Positions 1 to 8,221 of a stretch of 64,000 nt of DNA are shown here, piece after piece. Source of the DNA: JAGVSR01 sp963825555. GTDB taxonomy: Bacteria; Pseudomonadota; Alphaproteobacteria; Rhizobiales; Hyphomicrobiaceae. The stretch is taken from NCBI GenBank assembly GCA_963825555.1, contig CAWGTZ010000019.1:1-64000 (forward strand), written 5' to 3'. Within the stretch, counting starts at the first letter, position 1, and each line of letters begins with the position of its first letter. A program made the translations under genes and the position numbers. The notes beneath the pieces were generated by a model. The model saw nothing but the letters and a program-made list of their open reading frames with translations, did no database searches and was not told where the DNA came from.

Positions 1-75
1 TGGCTGGGGCGGGAGGGTTCGAACCTCCGCATGGCGGAATCAAAATCCGCTGCCTTACCACTTGGCTACGCCCCA
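1..75 (-). tRNA. tRNA-Gln (anticodon TTG)
   Basis: Read on the minus strand, the segment folds as a complete tRNA. The acceptor stem is TGGGGCG paired with CGCCCCA, followed by discriminator G and an encoded CCA. The T-arm carries GGTTCGAACCC. The anticodon arm is GCGGA-TTTTGAT-TCCGC, which places TTG at positions 34-36 and gives glutamine. The 3' CCA lies exactly at the window edge. Confidence 0.95.
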
Positions 76-326
76 TCAGGCCGGCCCGAAGCCGGCGCGG
101 GCGCACCATACTGGGGAGGCGCCCGGGCAGCAACGCCGCCGCTGGATACGGTACATCATGCCGCTGGACAACGGCCCAGGACAAAGACTTGCGGGCAGCA
201 GGCCAGATGGCTATAAAGCCCTCCCGCCCGCGGCCCGGCTTTCTCGAAAAAGCCGCGCGGTGACGCTCGTTCGCCATTGCACGGACTGTCTCTCAGGACA
301 ATCCTTTTTGCAGCGGCGGCACCGGT

Positions 327-403
327 CGGAGCGTAGCGCAGCCTGGTAGCGCACTTGCTTCGGGAGCAAGGGGTCGGAGGTTCGAATCCTCTCGCTCCGA
401 CCA
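327..403 (+). tRNA. tRNA-Pro (anticodon CGG)
   Basis: A full cloverleaf is visible. The acceptor stem CGGAGCG pairs with CGCTCCG, followed by A and an encoded CCA. The anticodon arm is CTTGC-TTCGGGA-GCAAG with anticodon CGG, giving proline. The T-arm contains GGTTCGAATCC. About 250 bases separate it from the opposite-strand tRNA-Gln; no gene was seen in that interval and there is no integrase next to either tRNA. Confidence 0.95.
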
Positions 404-462
404 TTCTCTTGTCACGCCTGTCCTTTGCTGACCCTCGCCCCGGCGCGGCCGCTTGGGCGTGC

Positions 463-675
463 CTATTCGAGGCCCCGATCCGGCCCAGCCGTCAATCCGG
501 ACCATGAGCCGGAGCCCGACCCCTTGGGCTTGGGGACGCACTTGTTCTTTTCGGGGCTCCAGACCTTGCCCTTGCCGCAGGTGCCGGGACCAGTCCCCTG
601 GGCCAGCGCCGCGGGTGCGGCAGCAAGGAGGGTGGTCATGGCGCCGGCCAGCAGAAGTGTCATCGCCTGTGTCAT
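463..675 (-). CDS. small secreted protein with one Cys pair, unknown function
   Basis: A 70-residue product. The N-terminus is a typical Sec signal peptide (hydrophobic core MTLLLAGAMTTLLAAAP, AxA-like cleavage near ALAQ). The short mature part has two cysteines in a CGKGKVWSPEKNKC-type segment that could form one disulfide, then a Gly/Ser/Lys-rich tail. The start at 675 is chosen because AAGGGA sits about 8 bases upstream and the signal peptide begins there. I do not recognise the family. It is transcribed away from the MBL-fold gene and towards tRNA-Pro. Confidence 0.6.
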   Translation of the reverse strand: MTQAMTLLLAGAMTTLLAAAPAALAQGTGPGTCGKGKVWSPEKNKCVPKPKGSGSGSWSGLTAGPDRGLE

Positions 676-843
676 GATAGGTTTCCCTTCGGTGCGTTGC
701 GCAAAGCGCAAATATGGCGTTTCCGGACTTGGCCGGCAGAACTTATACGCAAAATCCTCCCCCTGGTTTCATGCTGGTTTCCCGGTTCGGCCCATGTCAA
801 AAAGGCGGCCGAGCAAAGTTCCCGGAGCACAAGAGCCCCTTTG

Positions 844-1755
844 GTGGACACCATCCCCTTCAAAACCTCGATGTCGTTCCGCTACGGGGAGCCCGAGCCG
901 ATGGGGCCGGGAATCGTGCGTCTCGTGGCCCCTAATCCGAGCCCGTTCACTTTCAGGGGCACCAACACGTATCTCGTTGGGACGACGGCCCTGGCAGTGA
1001 TCGATCCCGGACCCGACGACGAGACGCATCGCGCGGCCATTCTGGCCGCGGTCGGGGGGCGCCCCATCAGCCACATCCTCATCACGCACGCTCATCGCGA
1101 CCACAGCGACGGCGCCGCCGCGCTTGCCCGCGCGACCGGCGCGCCGATCCTGGGCTACGGCCGTTCCGCCTGCCCGCCTCCGCGCGGGGGCGAGGCGCAC
1201 CTGCCCTCCGGTCGCGAGTTCGTCGATGACGCGTTCTCGCCCGACACGTCTCTTGTCAATGGCGACACGGTGGAGGGTGCCGATTTCGTCCTTGAGGTGA
1301 TCCACACTCCGGGACACGCGCCCGATCATCTGTGCCTTGCGCTGAAGGGTTGCCGCACGGTCTTTTCCGGCGATCACGTCATGGCCTGGAATACGACCGT
1401 CATCGCGCCGCCCGAAGGGCGTATGTCGGACTACATCCGATCGCTGGAAGTTCTGCTCGCCCGGCGCGATCGGCTCTATCTGCCGGGCCACGGTGGGCGC
1501 ATGGAAAAGCCGCTCAGGTCGGTCAAAGCCTATCTCGTCCATCGCCAATGGCGCGAGCAGGCGATCCTCAAGGCCATTCGTAATGGTGCGACCACTATCC
1601 CGGACGTGGTGGCACAGGTTTACAGCACCATCGACCAGCGGCTTGTGAAGGCGGCAGCGCTCTCGGTCATGGCTCACGTCGAGCACTTGGCTGAGCGCCA
1701 GCTGGTTACCTGCGACCGGCCCCTTTCTCTCGATCAGCATTTTTCTTCTGTTTGA
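844..1755 (+). CDS. MBL-fold metallo-hydrolase (LACTB2-like)
   Basis: A metallo-beta-lactamase-fold hydrolase of about 303 residues. The zinc-binding signature HAHRDH is near residue 80, HTPGHAPDH near 155 and FSGDH near 175; the GHGG loop lies further on, followed by a helical C-terminal extension of the LACTB2/glyoxalase-II-like type. The family hydrolyses esters, lactones or nucleic acids, and the substrate here cannot be told. I chose the GTG at 844 because homologues, as I recall them, start with a similar DxIPFKT segment; the ATG at 871 is the alternative. Its last 50 bases overlap the 3' end of the convergent DUF1499 gene. Confidence 0.85.
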   Translation: MDTIPFKTSMSFRYGEPEPMGPGIVRLVAPNPSPFTFRGTNTYLVGTTALAVIDPGPDDETHRAAILAAVGGRPISHILITHAHRDHSDGAAALARATGAPILGYGRSACPPPRGGEAHLPSGREFVDDAFSPDTSLVNGDTVEGADFVLEVIHTPGHAPDHLCLALKGCRTVFSGDHVMAWNTTVIAPPEGRMSDYIRSLEVLLARRDRLYLPGHGGRMEKPLRSVKAYLVHRQWREQAILKAIRNGATTIPDVVAQVYSTIDQRLVKAAALSVMAHVEHLAERQLVTCDRPLSLDQHFSSV

Positions 1756-2572
1756 GAGATTTCTTGCCGGATGGTTCGGCGCTGCGGGTGCCTGCAACCG
1801 GAACCGTTGCCTCAAGCCGTCCCACAATTTCACGCATGATCAGGCGCAGGCGCTCCGCGTTCTGACCGAAGTCGGAGCGACCATAGCGCGACGCGGAACG
1901 AAGATCGATCCGCGCACTTGTCTCGTCGCCGGTCACGCGGACGGCCACGTCGTCATAGAAACCCAGCACGAGGGTGCGATCGACCGCCTCGGCTTTCCCG
2001 ATGGGAACCTCGTCCGTCGGCGGCTCTTCGCGCACCACTTCGAGATTGAGCCGCTTCAGCGACACCATGACGAGATCGAACGTCTCGGAGACCGGCCGGT
2101 TGACGAACATCGGCTCCAGATCGGGATAAGCCTCCTGCTGACGCGCTGAAAACTTTTTACCCGGATAGGCCACCGGGTTCGCCGATCCCGTGCGTAGCGC
2201 CGCCAGCGCGAGAAAGGCAGGCGGATTGGCACGATCGGTCGTCACGTCGTTGAGGGTCGGATAGCCCCGCGCGGCTACGACCACCAGCGCCGGCACGAGA
2301 AGGATCGCAAGTCCGAGCCCCACGCCGAGCAGAATGCGCGCCGCTCCCGGCAATCCCCGTCGCCAGACGCCGATCATGGCGTAAAGGCCGAGCAGAATAG
2401 CGAGGGCGGCAATGATCACGGCCACGGCCAGCACATTGAACGCCACTGCGGTCGGCATTCCCAGGAAGCGATGGAGAATAAGCGCGACGGCAATCAGCAA
2501 CAACGCAAAGAGCGCCAATCGGGACGACCATAGGCTCGCTCCACGCGGAATCTGATTGGCGGACACACTCAT
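1706..2572 (-). CDS. DUF1499 family membrane protein
   Basis: A 288-residue protein. Three hydrophobic helices occupy roughly the first 105 residues (cores near 17-36, 44-65 and 80-102). A soluble domain of the DUF1499 type follows, recognisable by the RPVSETFDLVMVSLKRL and DETSARIDLRSASRYGRSDFGQN region, where the conserved RSxSRxGxxDxGxNxxR pattern is clear. The C-terminus is Lys/Arg-rich and encoded in the overlap with the MBL-fold gene. Function of the family is unknown; an envelope location is inferred from the membrane segments. Confidence 0.8.
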   Translation of the reverse strand: MSVSANQIPRGASLWSSRLALFALLLIAVALILHRFLGMPTAVAFNVLAVAVIIAALAILLGLYAMIGVWRRGLPGAARILLGVGLGLAILLVPALVVVAARGYPTLNDVTTDRANPPAFLALAALRTGSANPVAYPGKKFSARQQEAYPDLEPMFVNRPVSETFDLVMVSLKRLNLEVVREEPPTDEVPIGKAEAVDRTLVLGFYDDVAVRVTGDETSARIDLRSASRYGRSDFGQNAERLRLIMREIVGRLEATVPVAGTRSAEPSGKKSLKQKKNADREKGAGRR

Positions 2573-2767
2573 CCACGGCCTCTGTTGCTTCTTGGCGGGT
2601 TGCGGACCCCGTCAGGCCCCCGGCCCTGCATCCGCAGGCGGTGTCTTATAAGACAGAATCAGACCAAAAAGAGAGATGGTAGAGCGGCGACCCCGATCAG
2701 GCGCGGCATTTGCTGCCGTTGTTGCTATTAGTTGGTCGTTGAGACGCAGCAAGCGAGGAGATGGCCC

Positions 2768-3625
2768 ATGCTGGCACCCCGCATGCATCATGGCCCGGCA
2801 TTCCTGCTATCGGCTCTCGCTATTGTAGCCTGGGCTGGAACAGGCGCTGCGACCGAAACGGGGGCTGCTGAGAGCGCCGCCGGCGACGACACTCTGACCA
2901 TCCTGTCCGTCGATGCCACGACCTTGCCGGGCCTGAAGACCCGCAAACGACAGACGATCACACCGACTTGGCGAACGAGCTTCGGCTCGGAACGCCTATC
3001 CGAGCCGAAGTTTTCCAAGCCGGAAACGGCCGTCGAGGCCGATATCGTAATGCTCCAGGGCGTTCACGACATCCGCGCGCTCCGGCAATGGTTCCCGGCC
3101 GGCCAGTGGCGGCTCATCGTTTCGCGGCAGGCTCTGCTGCGGGAGGACGGGTCGCAGACGGGGTATGGGGCAGGCGACGGGGTCGTGCCTCTGCCGACAA
3201 CGGCGGTGGCCGTGCGCTATCAACCTGGACTTAGGGTTACCGGCCAGGATCACCTGCTTGATCTTGCCGATGCCCTGGGCAAAGGCGACACGCAGCCCTC
3301 AGCGGCGGGTACCGCCGTGCGGGTCCTGATCGACGGGCGCGAGACGTGGGCCATCTCCGTAATCCTGCCTGAAGAGTGCATCCTCAACAAAGACCGGCAA
3401 TGCCCTGGACTTGAAGCGCTTTCCCAATGGCATGCGGACCGCGAGGCGGATGGTGTTCGCCGCGTCACGGGCGGGCGTTTTGCGCCAGGGATGGGCGACG
3501 CAGAAGCATGCGCCCGGTTCGGCTTGAGGCTCGACCCGGCGCCGCCGCCGCCCCGACAGCCTTACAAAGAAGCCGCTCCCACGCCTGATCTGGGCTGCGC
3601 CGCAGCAGTCACGGTGGCAAAATAA
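2768..3625 (+). CDS. secreted protein of unknown function
   Basis: A 285-residue product starting at the ATG at 2768, preceded by GAGGAG 7 bases upstream. A signal peptide covers about the first 30 residues (FLLSALAIVAWAGTGAATE). The mature part contains LTILSVDATTLPG, then a stretch reading DIVMLQGVHDIRALRQWFP and WRLIVSRQALL. The layout loosely resembles an endonuclease/exonuclease/phosphatase fold core, but I see no catalytic His/Asp set, so I assign no activity. Four cysteines in the C-terminal half (ECILNKDRQC, EACARF, LGCA) could form disulfides in the periplasm. Confidence 0.65.
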   Translation: MLAPRMHHGPAFLLSALAIVAWAGTGAATETGAAESAAGDDTLTILSVDATTLPGLKTRKRQTITPTWRTSFGSERLSEPKFSKPETAVEADIVMLQGVHDIRALRQWFPAGQWRLIVSRQALLREDGSQTGYGAGDGVVPLPTTAVAVRYQPGLRVTGQDHLLDLADALGKGDTQPSAAGTAVRVLIDGRETWAISVILPEECILNKDRQCPGLEALSQWHADREADGVRRVTGGRFAPGMGDAEACARFGLRLDPAPPPPRQPYKEAAPTPDLGCAAAVTVAK

Positions 3626-3734
3626 TAATTGATTGTAACAAGTTATGCTGCTCTCTTGATCGTCAGCTTCGGCCCCCTGTGAAGACCACAAGGCCTGAAT
3701 TCTTCCTTTTTTGACGTCGATCCCCGATCCGGAC

Positions 3735-4796
3735 ATGGCCTACAGACTGAAAACCGGTGCTCATTTTCAGAAGGATGTCCGCCGTCTGCTGACCGCCCAA
3801 ATCAGCCGCGCCGTGGCGCATCTGTCTGGTCAGAACACCTCAGCCGGAGAGGACGTCAGTGCGGTCCACGAGACGCGCAAGGCCTTGAAACGTTGCCGTT
3901 CGATCCTTCGGCTGGTGCGGCCGGGGCTGAATAAGAAGGTTTTCCAGACCGAGGATCATGCATTTCGCTCCATCGCGCGCATCCTTTCGCAGGAACGCGA
4001 CCGTCAGGTCATGGCGCAAACGCTGACCAAGCTATCATCACAGCCTCGCCCCCAGGCCGAGGCGGAGGCTCTGAAGAAAGCGTCGGCGGCTCTGTTGAAC
4101 AGCCCGGTCCAAGGCGCACATCATGGCGACCCGGAGAGCGACGCGCGCTTGGCGCTCACGATGGTGGAGCAAGCTGCCGAGAGCGTTCGGAAAATCAGAA
4201 TCACCCCGCCATCTCTCGACACCCTGGCGGCTGGATTCGGCGCGACCTACGCCGATGGCCGGCGCGCTTTCAAAAAAGCCTACCGCTCGGGCGACGACGA
4301 GTCCTTCCACGCATTCCGCAAGCTCGTACAGCATCATTGGCGACATCTGAACCTCCTGTCCCCCGCCTGGCCGGAACTGATGGAGGTGCGTGTGGCCTCG
4401 GCCCGGCAGTTGGCAGAACTGCTCGGCGACGATCACGATCTGAGCATTCTGGCCGAACGCCTTGGCGATAGCAGCTTGGCGACCCTCGATCCGGGTTGCC
4501 GCGCGGCGGTCATTGCCATCGCCCGCGACGAGCAGGCCCGGCTCCGGGCAGAGGCCCAGCCGATCGCCGGCCGCCTTTTTGCCCAACGCCCGCGCGATAT
4601 GGAACGCATGATCGTCCAGCTCTGGCCTGCGGCACAGCGGCTCGTCAAACAGCAGCGCGCCGCGAAGGTGAGCCGCACGAAGGTTGACCAGGGAAGAACC
4701 GTCCACAAAAAAAAGGCGGCGGCCGGAAAAAAGCCCGCGGATGTGCCTGAAAATAAGGCCACGGGCGATGTCGTGCCTCTCGTGACAAACGGCTAG
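3735..4796 (+). CDS. CHAD domain protein
   Basis: A 353-residue alpha-helical protein. The CHAD hallmark is present: VHETRKALKRCRSILRLVR near residues 45-65 and FHAFRKLVQHHWRHLNLL near 195-215, the conserved basic/His helix pairs of the family, plus ELLGDDHDLSIL. CHAD domains bind inorganic polyphosphate. The C-terminal 60 residues are Lys/Ala-rich and probably disordered. The start at the ATG at 3735 leads straight into the domain; a TTG at 3711 would add 8 residues. No polyphosphate kinase or CYTH partner is adjacent. Confidence 0.85.
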   Translation: MAYRLKTGAHFQKDVRRLLTAQISRAVAHLSGQNTSAGEDVSAVHETRKALKRCRSILRLVRPGLNKKVFQTEDHAFRSIARILSQERDRQVMAQTLTKLSSQPRPQAEAEALKKASAALLNSPVQGAHHGDPESDARLALTMVEQAAESVRKIRITPPSLDTLAAGFGATYADGRRAFKKAYRSGDDESFHAFRKLVQHHWRHLNLLSPAWPELMEVRVASARQLAELLGDDHDLSILAERLGDSSLATLDPGCRAAVIAIARDEQARLRAEAQPIAGRLFAQRPRDMERMIVQLWPAAQRLVKQQRAAKVSRTKVDQGRTVHKKKAAAGKKPADVPENKATGDVVPLVTNG

Positions 4797-4940
4797 GACA
4801 CGTTCTCGAGTTGAGTGTGCGACCTGCCGCAGGCCAATAACGTTGTCCCGGAAGATCGGATACGCTACGGGTCACGTAGAGATCCCATCATCAGTCGCTC
4901 AACTCGGAGCCCCAAAACGGAGCCCCCAGATCGGAGCCCT

Positions 4941-5993
4941 ATGCTGAAGCCGTTTCCACCTCGACCCGATGTGTCGCACCTGCCCGAGGACCATCCCCCG
5001 GTCACGTTCGGCCGTGTCGGCGTTCTACTTCTGAACCTCGGCACGCCAGACGGCACGAGCTACTTGCCCATGCGCCGCTATCTGAAGGAGTTTCTCTCCG
5101 ACGAGCGCGTCATCGAGGAGCCGAAGTGGAAGTGGTGGCCGATCCTCAATCTGATCATCCTCACGGTCCGTCCCTCGCGCAAGGGCCGCGACTACGCCAC
5201 CATCTGGAACAACGAACTCGACGAAGGACCGCTGAAGACCATCACGCGGTCACAGGCCGATAAGCTCGCCGCGCGGCTCTCTGAACATCCGCGTGTCATT
5301 GTCGACTGGGCCATGCGCTACGCCAACCCCACGACAGAGAGCCGCATCCGCGAACTCCAGAAGCAGGGCTGCGAGCGCATTCTCCTGGTTCCCCTCTACC
5401 CGCAGTACGCCGCCGCTACGACTGCAACCGCCTGCGACCAGGCCTTTCGAGCGCTCATGAAGATGCGCTGGCAGCCATTCGTCCGCGTGGCGCCCGCCTA
5501 TCACGATGATCCGGTCTACATCGACCGGCTTGCACGCTCGATGCGCTCCAGTCTCGCGCAACTCGACTTCGAACCAGAGAAGATCGTCGCCACGTTCCAC
5601 GGCATGCCGCAGAAGTATTTCGATAAGGGCGACCCCTATCATTGCCATTGCCAGAAGACATCCCGACTGTTGCGCGAAGCGCTCGGCTGGCCTGAGGACC
5701 GGTGGCTGACGACGTTTCAGTCGCGCTTCGGCAATGATCCGTGGCTGCAGCCTTATACCGACATGACGGTGGAGCGGCTCGCAAAGGAGGGCGTGAAAAA
5801 GCTCGCCCTCGTCGCACCCGGTTTTTCCGCTGACTGCCTTGAAACGCTGGAAGAACTCGACGGGGAAAACCGGCACATCTTCGAAGAGAACGGCGGCGAG
5901 AAGTTCGCCTATCTGCCCGCACTCAACGACAGCGACGACGGCGTGGATGTGATCGAGGCCGTGGTTCGCCGCGAATTGCAGGGTTGGATTTAA
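4941..5993 (+). CDS. hemH: ferrochelatase
   Basis: Inserts Fe2+ into protoporphyrin IX, the last step of protoheme synthesis. The 350-residue length fits the family. The N-terminal GVLLLNLGTPD motif, PLYPQYAAATTA, and the catalytic histidine motif FHGMPQKYFDKGDPY followed by CHCQKT are all present, as is the C-terminal PGFSADCLETLEE signature. The ATG at 4941 is chosen because the protein then aligns with the usual short N-terminal lead; the open frame continues upstream without family similarity. Together with hemA and bchE at the other end of the window it covers different branches of tetrapyrrole metabolism. Confidence 0.95.
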   Translation: MLKPFPPRPDVSHLPEDHPPVTFGRVGVLLLNLGTPDGTSYLPMRRYLKEFLSDERVIEEPKWKWWPILNLIILTVRPSRKGRDYATIWNNELDEGPLKTITRSQADKLAARLSEHPRVIVDWAMRYANPTTESRIRELQKQGCERILLVPLYPQYAAATTATACDQAFRALMKMRWQPFVRVAPAYHDDPVYIDRLARSMRSSLAQLDFEPEKIVATFHGMPQKYFDKGDPYHCHCQKTSRLLREALGWPEDRWLTTFQSRFGNDPWLQPYTDMTVERLAKEGVKKLALVAPGFSADCLETLEELDGENRHIFEENGGEKFAYLPALNDSDDGVDVIEAVVRRELQGWI

Positions 5994-6032
5994 AATACTG
6001 GAAGGTCGCACCGTGGTTCGGTGCAGGCGCAC

Positions 6033-6464
6033 CTAGGGCCAAAGCCATTCCGGTGCGCCGAATTCCTCATCCCAGACATCCCAGACCACATCGCCAAAGC
6101 CAACCGAATAGGTGACGACGCGCCAGCCCGCTCCAGCGCGCGCGAGCAGAACGGCAGCCCCTTCGTTGAAGGCGCCCGCCTTCACGTCCTCGGCATAGAT
6201 CGACTTGGTATAGTCGATGCTCCTGCCTCCCGGCCCCTGCGGAATGCCGTAGAGGAAGGCCCAGTCTGCGGAAACCCGCAAGTGGCGGATCTTGAATACC
6301 ACCGGCTGGCCGAGATCGCGCTCAACAGGAACCCGGGCGGCATCGAGCACCATTCGTCGTTCGTCGCTGCCCACCTTGGGCGTCCAGACCTTGCCTCCGG
6401 CCTCGACTGAAACTGCGGCCATGACGATGGCCATCAGGGCCGAAAACACACGGATGCACATCAC
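6033..6464 (-). CDS. secreted protein of unknown function
   Basis: A 143-residue product with an N-terminal signal peptide (about 22 residues, ending near VSVEAGGK) and a compact mature domain of about 120 residues. The mature sequence has RHLRVSADWAFLYGIPQG and GAAVLLARAGAGWRVVTYSVG, alternating strands that suggest a small beta-rich fold. It is convergent with hemH (39 bases apart) and divergent from the SPFH gene. I do not recognise the family. Confidence 0.6.
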   Translation of the reverse strand: MMCIRVFSALMAIVMAAVSVEAGGKVWTPKVGSDERRMVLDAARVPVERDLGQPVVFKIRHLRVSADWAFLYGIPQGPGGRSIDYTKSIYAEDVKAGAFNEGAAVLLARAGAGWRVVTYSVGFGDVVWDVWDEEFGAPEWLWP

Positions 6465-6647
6465 GGAAAGGCCCCTGGCAGTTGCATGTCGGACAGATTG
6501 GGCTTCATTGCACCATTCGATTACGGCAAAATCCGCAGCAAAAATACTCGATTAGAAAAATCCGTTTACTTTGTTTTCGAATATTGGCCCTAGAAATTAC
6601 AAAAAATACCTCATTCGCCCGTGGGCGGTTACTCGGAGCTTCCTCTC

Positions 6648-7613
6648 ATGCCCTTCTTTGACGGCTTTCAGTTTTTTGGCCTCTTCCTTATCGGCCTGGC
6701 TTTCTTCACGCTCTGGTCGACGGTCAAAGTCGTACCGCAGGGCTCTGCCTACACGGTGGAGAACTTCGGGCGCTTCACGCGCACGCTGCCACCGGGCCTT
6801 CACTTCCTCATTCCTGTCATGGAGCGCATTGGCAGTCAGGTGAACATGAAGGAGCAGGTGATCGATATCCCCAGCCAGGACGTCATTACCCGCGACAACG
6901 CCATGGTGCGCGTCGACGGTGTCGCCTTCTTCCAGGTGCTCGACGCCGGACGCTCGGCTTATGCGGTCGATAATCTTGAAGTTGCCATCATAAACCTCAC
7001 GATGACGAACGTACGTACCGTCATGGGTTCGATGGATCTCGACGAACTTCTTTCCAATCGCGATACGATCAACGCGAAGCTCCTGAATGTCGTCGATGCC
7101 GCCACCGAAGCCTGGGGCGTCAAGGTCACCCGCATCGAAATCAAGGACATCGCCCCGCCGCGCGACCTCGTCGACAGCATGGCGCGGCAGATGAAGGCCG
7201 AACGCGAGAAACGGGCGCAGATCCTGGAGTTGGAAGGACTGCGGCAGGCTGCGATCCTCAAGGCCGAAGGCGAAAAACAGGCGGTGGTGCTGGAGGCCGA
7301 GGGCCGGCGTGAAGCTGCTTTCAAGGATGCCGAAGCGCGTGAGCGTGCCGCCGAAGCGGAAGCAAAGGCCACCCAACTCGTCTCGGACGCCATCGCGGCG
7401 GGTAACGTTCAGGCCATCAACTACTTTGTCGCCAACAACTACGTGAAGGCGCTGGAGTCCCTGGCCTCGGCGCCAAACCAGAAAGTCATCATGATGCCGC
7501 TGGAAGCCTCGTCCGTCATCGGCTCGATCGCCGGCCTCGCCCAGTTGACCGGTGAAGCCTTCAGCGGGGACGCTCCGAAGGCGCCCTCCGCCGTGCGTCC
7601 GCGCACGACCTGA
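6648..7613 (+). CDS. SPFH/band-7 (stomatin-like) membrane protein, QmcA type
   Basis: A 321-residue protein. An N-terminal membrane segment (FFGLFLIGLAFFTLWSTV) is followed by an SPFH domain starting VVPQGSAYTVENFGRFTRTL and containing the NMKEQVIDIPSQDVITRDNA stretch. A long Ala/Glu-rich coiled coil (about residues 170-255) follows, then a Gly/Leu-rich C-terminus. SPFH proteins oligomerise into membrane microdomain scaffolds and often control FtsH-type proteases. CGGAG sits about 9 bases before the ATG. The nfeD-like gene follows 98 bases downstream, the classic stomatin/NfeD operon partnership. Confidence 0.9.
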   Translation: MPFFDGFQFFGLFLIGLAFFTLWSTVKVVPQGSAYTVENFGRFTRTLPPGLHFLIPVMERIGSQVNMKEQVIDIPSQDVITRDNAMVRVDGVAFFQVLDAGRSAYAVDNLEVAIINLTMTNVRTVMGSMDLDELLSNRDTINAKLLNVVDAATEAWGVKVTRIEIKDIAPPRDLVDSMARQMKAEREKRAQILELEGLRQAAILKAEGEKQAVVLEAEGRREAAFKDAEARERAAEAEAKATQLVSDAIAAGNVQAINYFVANNYVKALESLASAPNQKVIMMPLEASSVIGSIAGLAQLTGEAFSGDAPKAPSAVRPRTT

Positions 7614-7711
7614 AGCCCTCACCTTTCAAGCGTGCTGGCGGCTGAGCCGGCAGCGCCCTCTATTCCAACGCCGGCCGCATAGTGCCAAACAGCTTCGAAG
7701 GTCACCCAGCT

Positions 7712-8194
7712 ATGGACGCCCTGATTGCTTTCCTTTCGAGCCTCGGTTTCTGGAGCTGGCTGCTTCTGGCACTCGCCCTGTTCCTGCTCGAGACGCTCAT
7801 CCCGGGCGTGCACTTCTTGTGGTTCGGCCTTGCAGCCTTCATTGTCGGCGTGATCATGGCGGTGGTGAGCGGCATGGGACACGCCGAACTCTTCCCCTTC
7901 GCCTGGCAGCTTGTGATGTTCGCGATCCTGGCCGTGGTTACGGTATTCGGCGTCAAGAAGCTTGCCGGTGCCAGCCCCATGGACGAGCGCCCCGACATCA
8001 ATGCACCCGGCTCGCAGTTCATCGGCCGCATCGTCGTTGTCGAGGAGAACATCGTGGGCGGGCGGGGCAAGGTGCGGGCGGGCAATTCGGTGTGGCTGGC
8101 CCAGGGCGAGGATGCCCCACGCGGCACCAAGGTCATGGTGAGCGGTGTGAACGGCACGGCACTCGTCGTATCTCGGGATATCGACGAAGACTGA
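7712..8194 (+). CDS. NfeD-like membrane protein
   Basis: A 160-residue partner of the upstream SPFH protein. Two or three hydrophobic helices lie in the first 90 residues (LSSLGFWSWLLLALALFLLE, then the VGVIMAVVSG and VMFAILAVVTVFGVK segments). A C-terminal OB-fold domain follows, with the GRIVVVEENIVGGRGKVRAGNSVW pattern typical of short NfeD1b proteins. It lacks the N-terminal protease domain of long NfeD. Short NfeD proteins are thought to modulate SPFH scaffolds. Its stop lies 27 bases from the stop of the convergent kdsD gene. Confidence 0.88.
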   Translation: MDALIAFLSSLGFWSWLLLALALFLLETLIPGVHFLWFGLAAFIVGVIMAVVSGMGHAELFPFAWQLVMFAILAVVTVFGVKKLAGASPMDERPDINAPGSQFIGRIVVVEENIVGGRGKVRAGNSVWLAQGEDAPRGTKVMVSGVNGTALVVSRDIDED

Positions 8195-8221
8195 CCGGCC
8201 CTCCCGTCCTACAGACGACCG

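Noticed and set aside
1..403. Integrated element at the tRNA genes
   Set aside because: No integrase, direct repeat or composition shift was seen inside the window.
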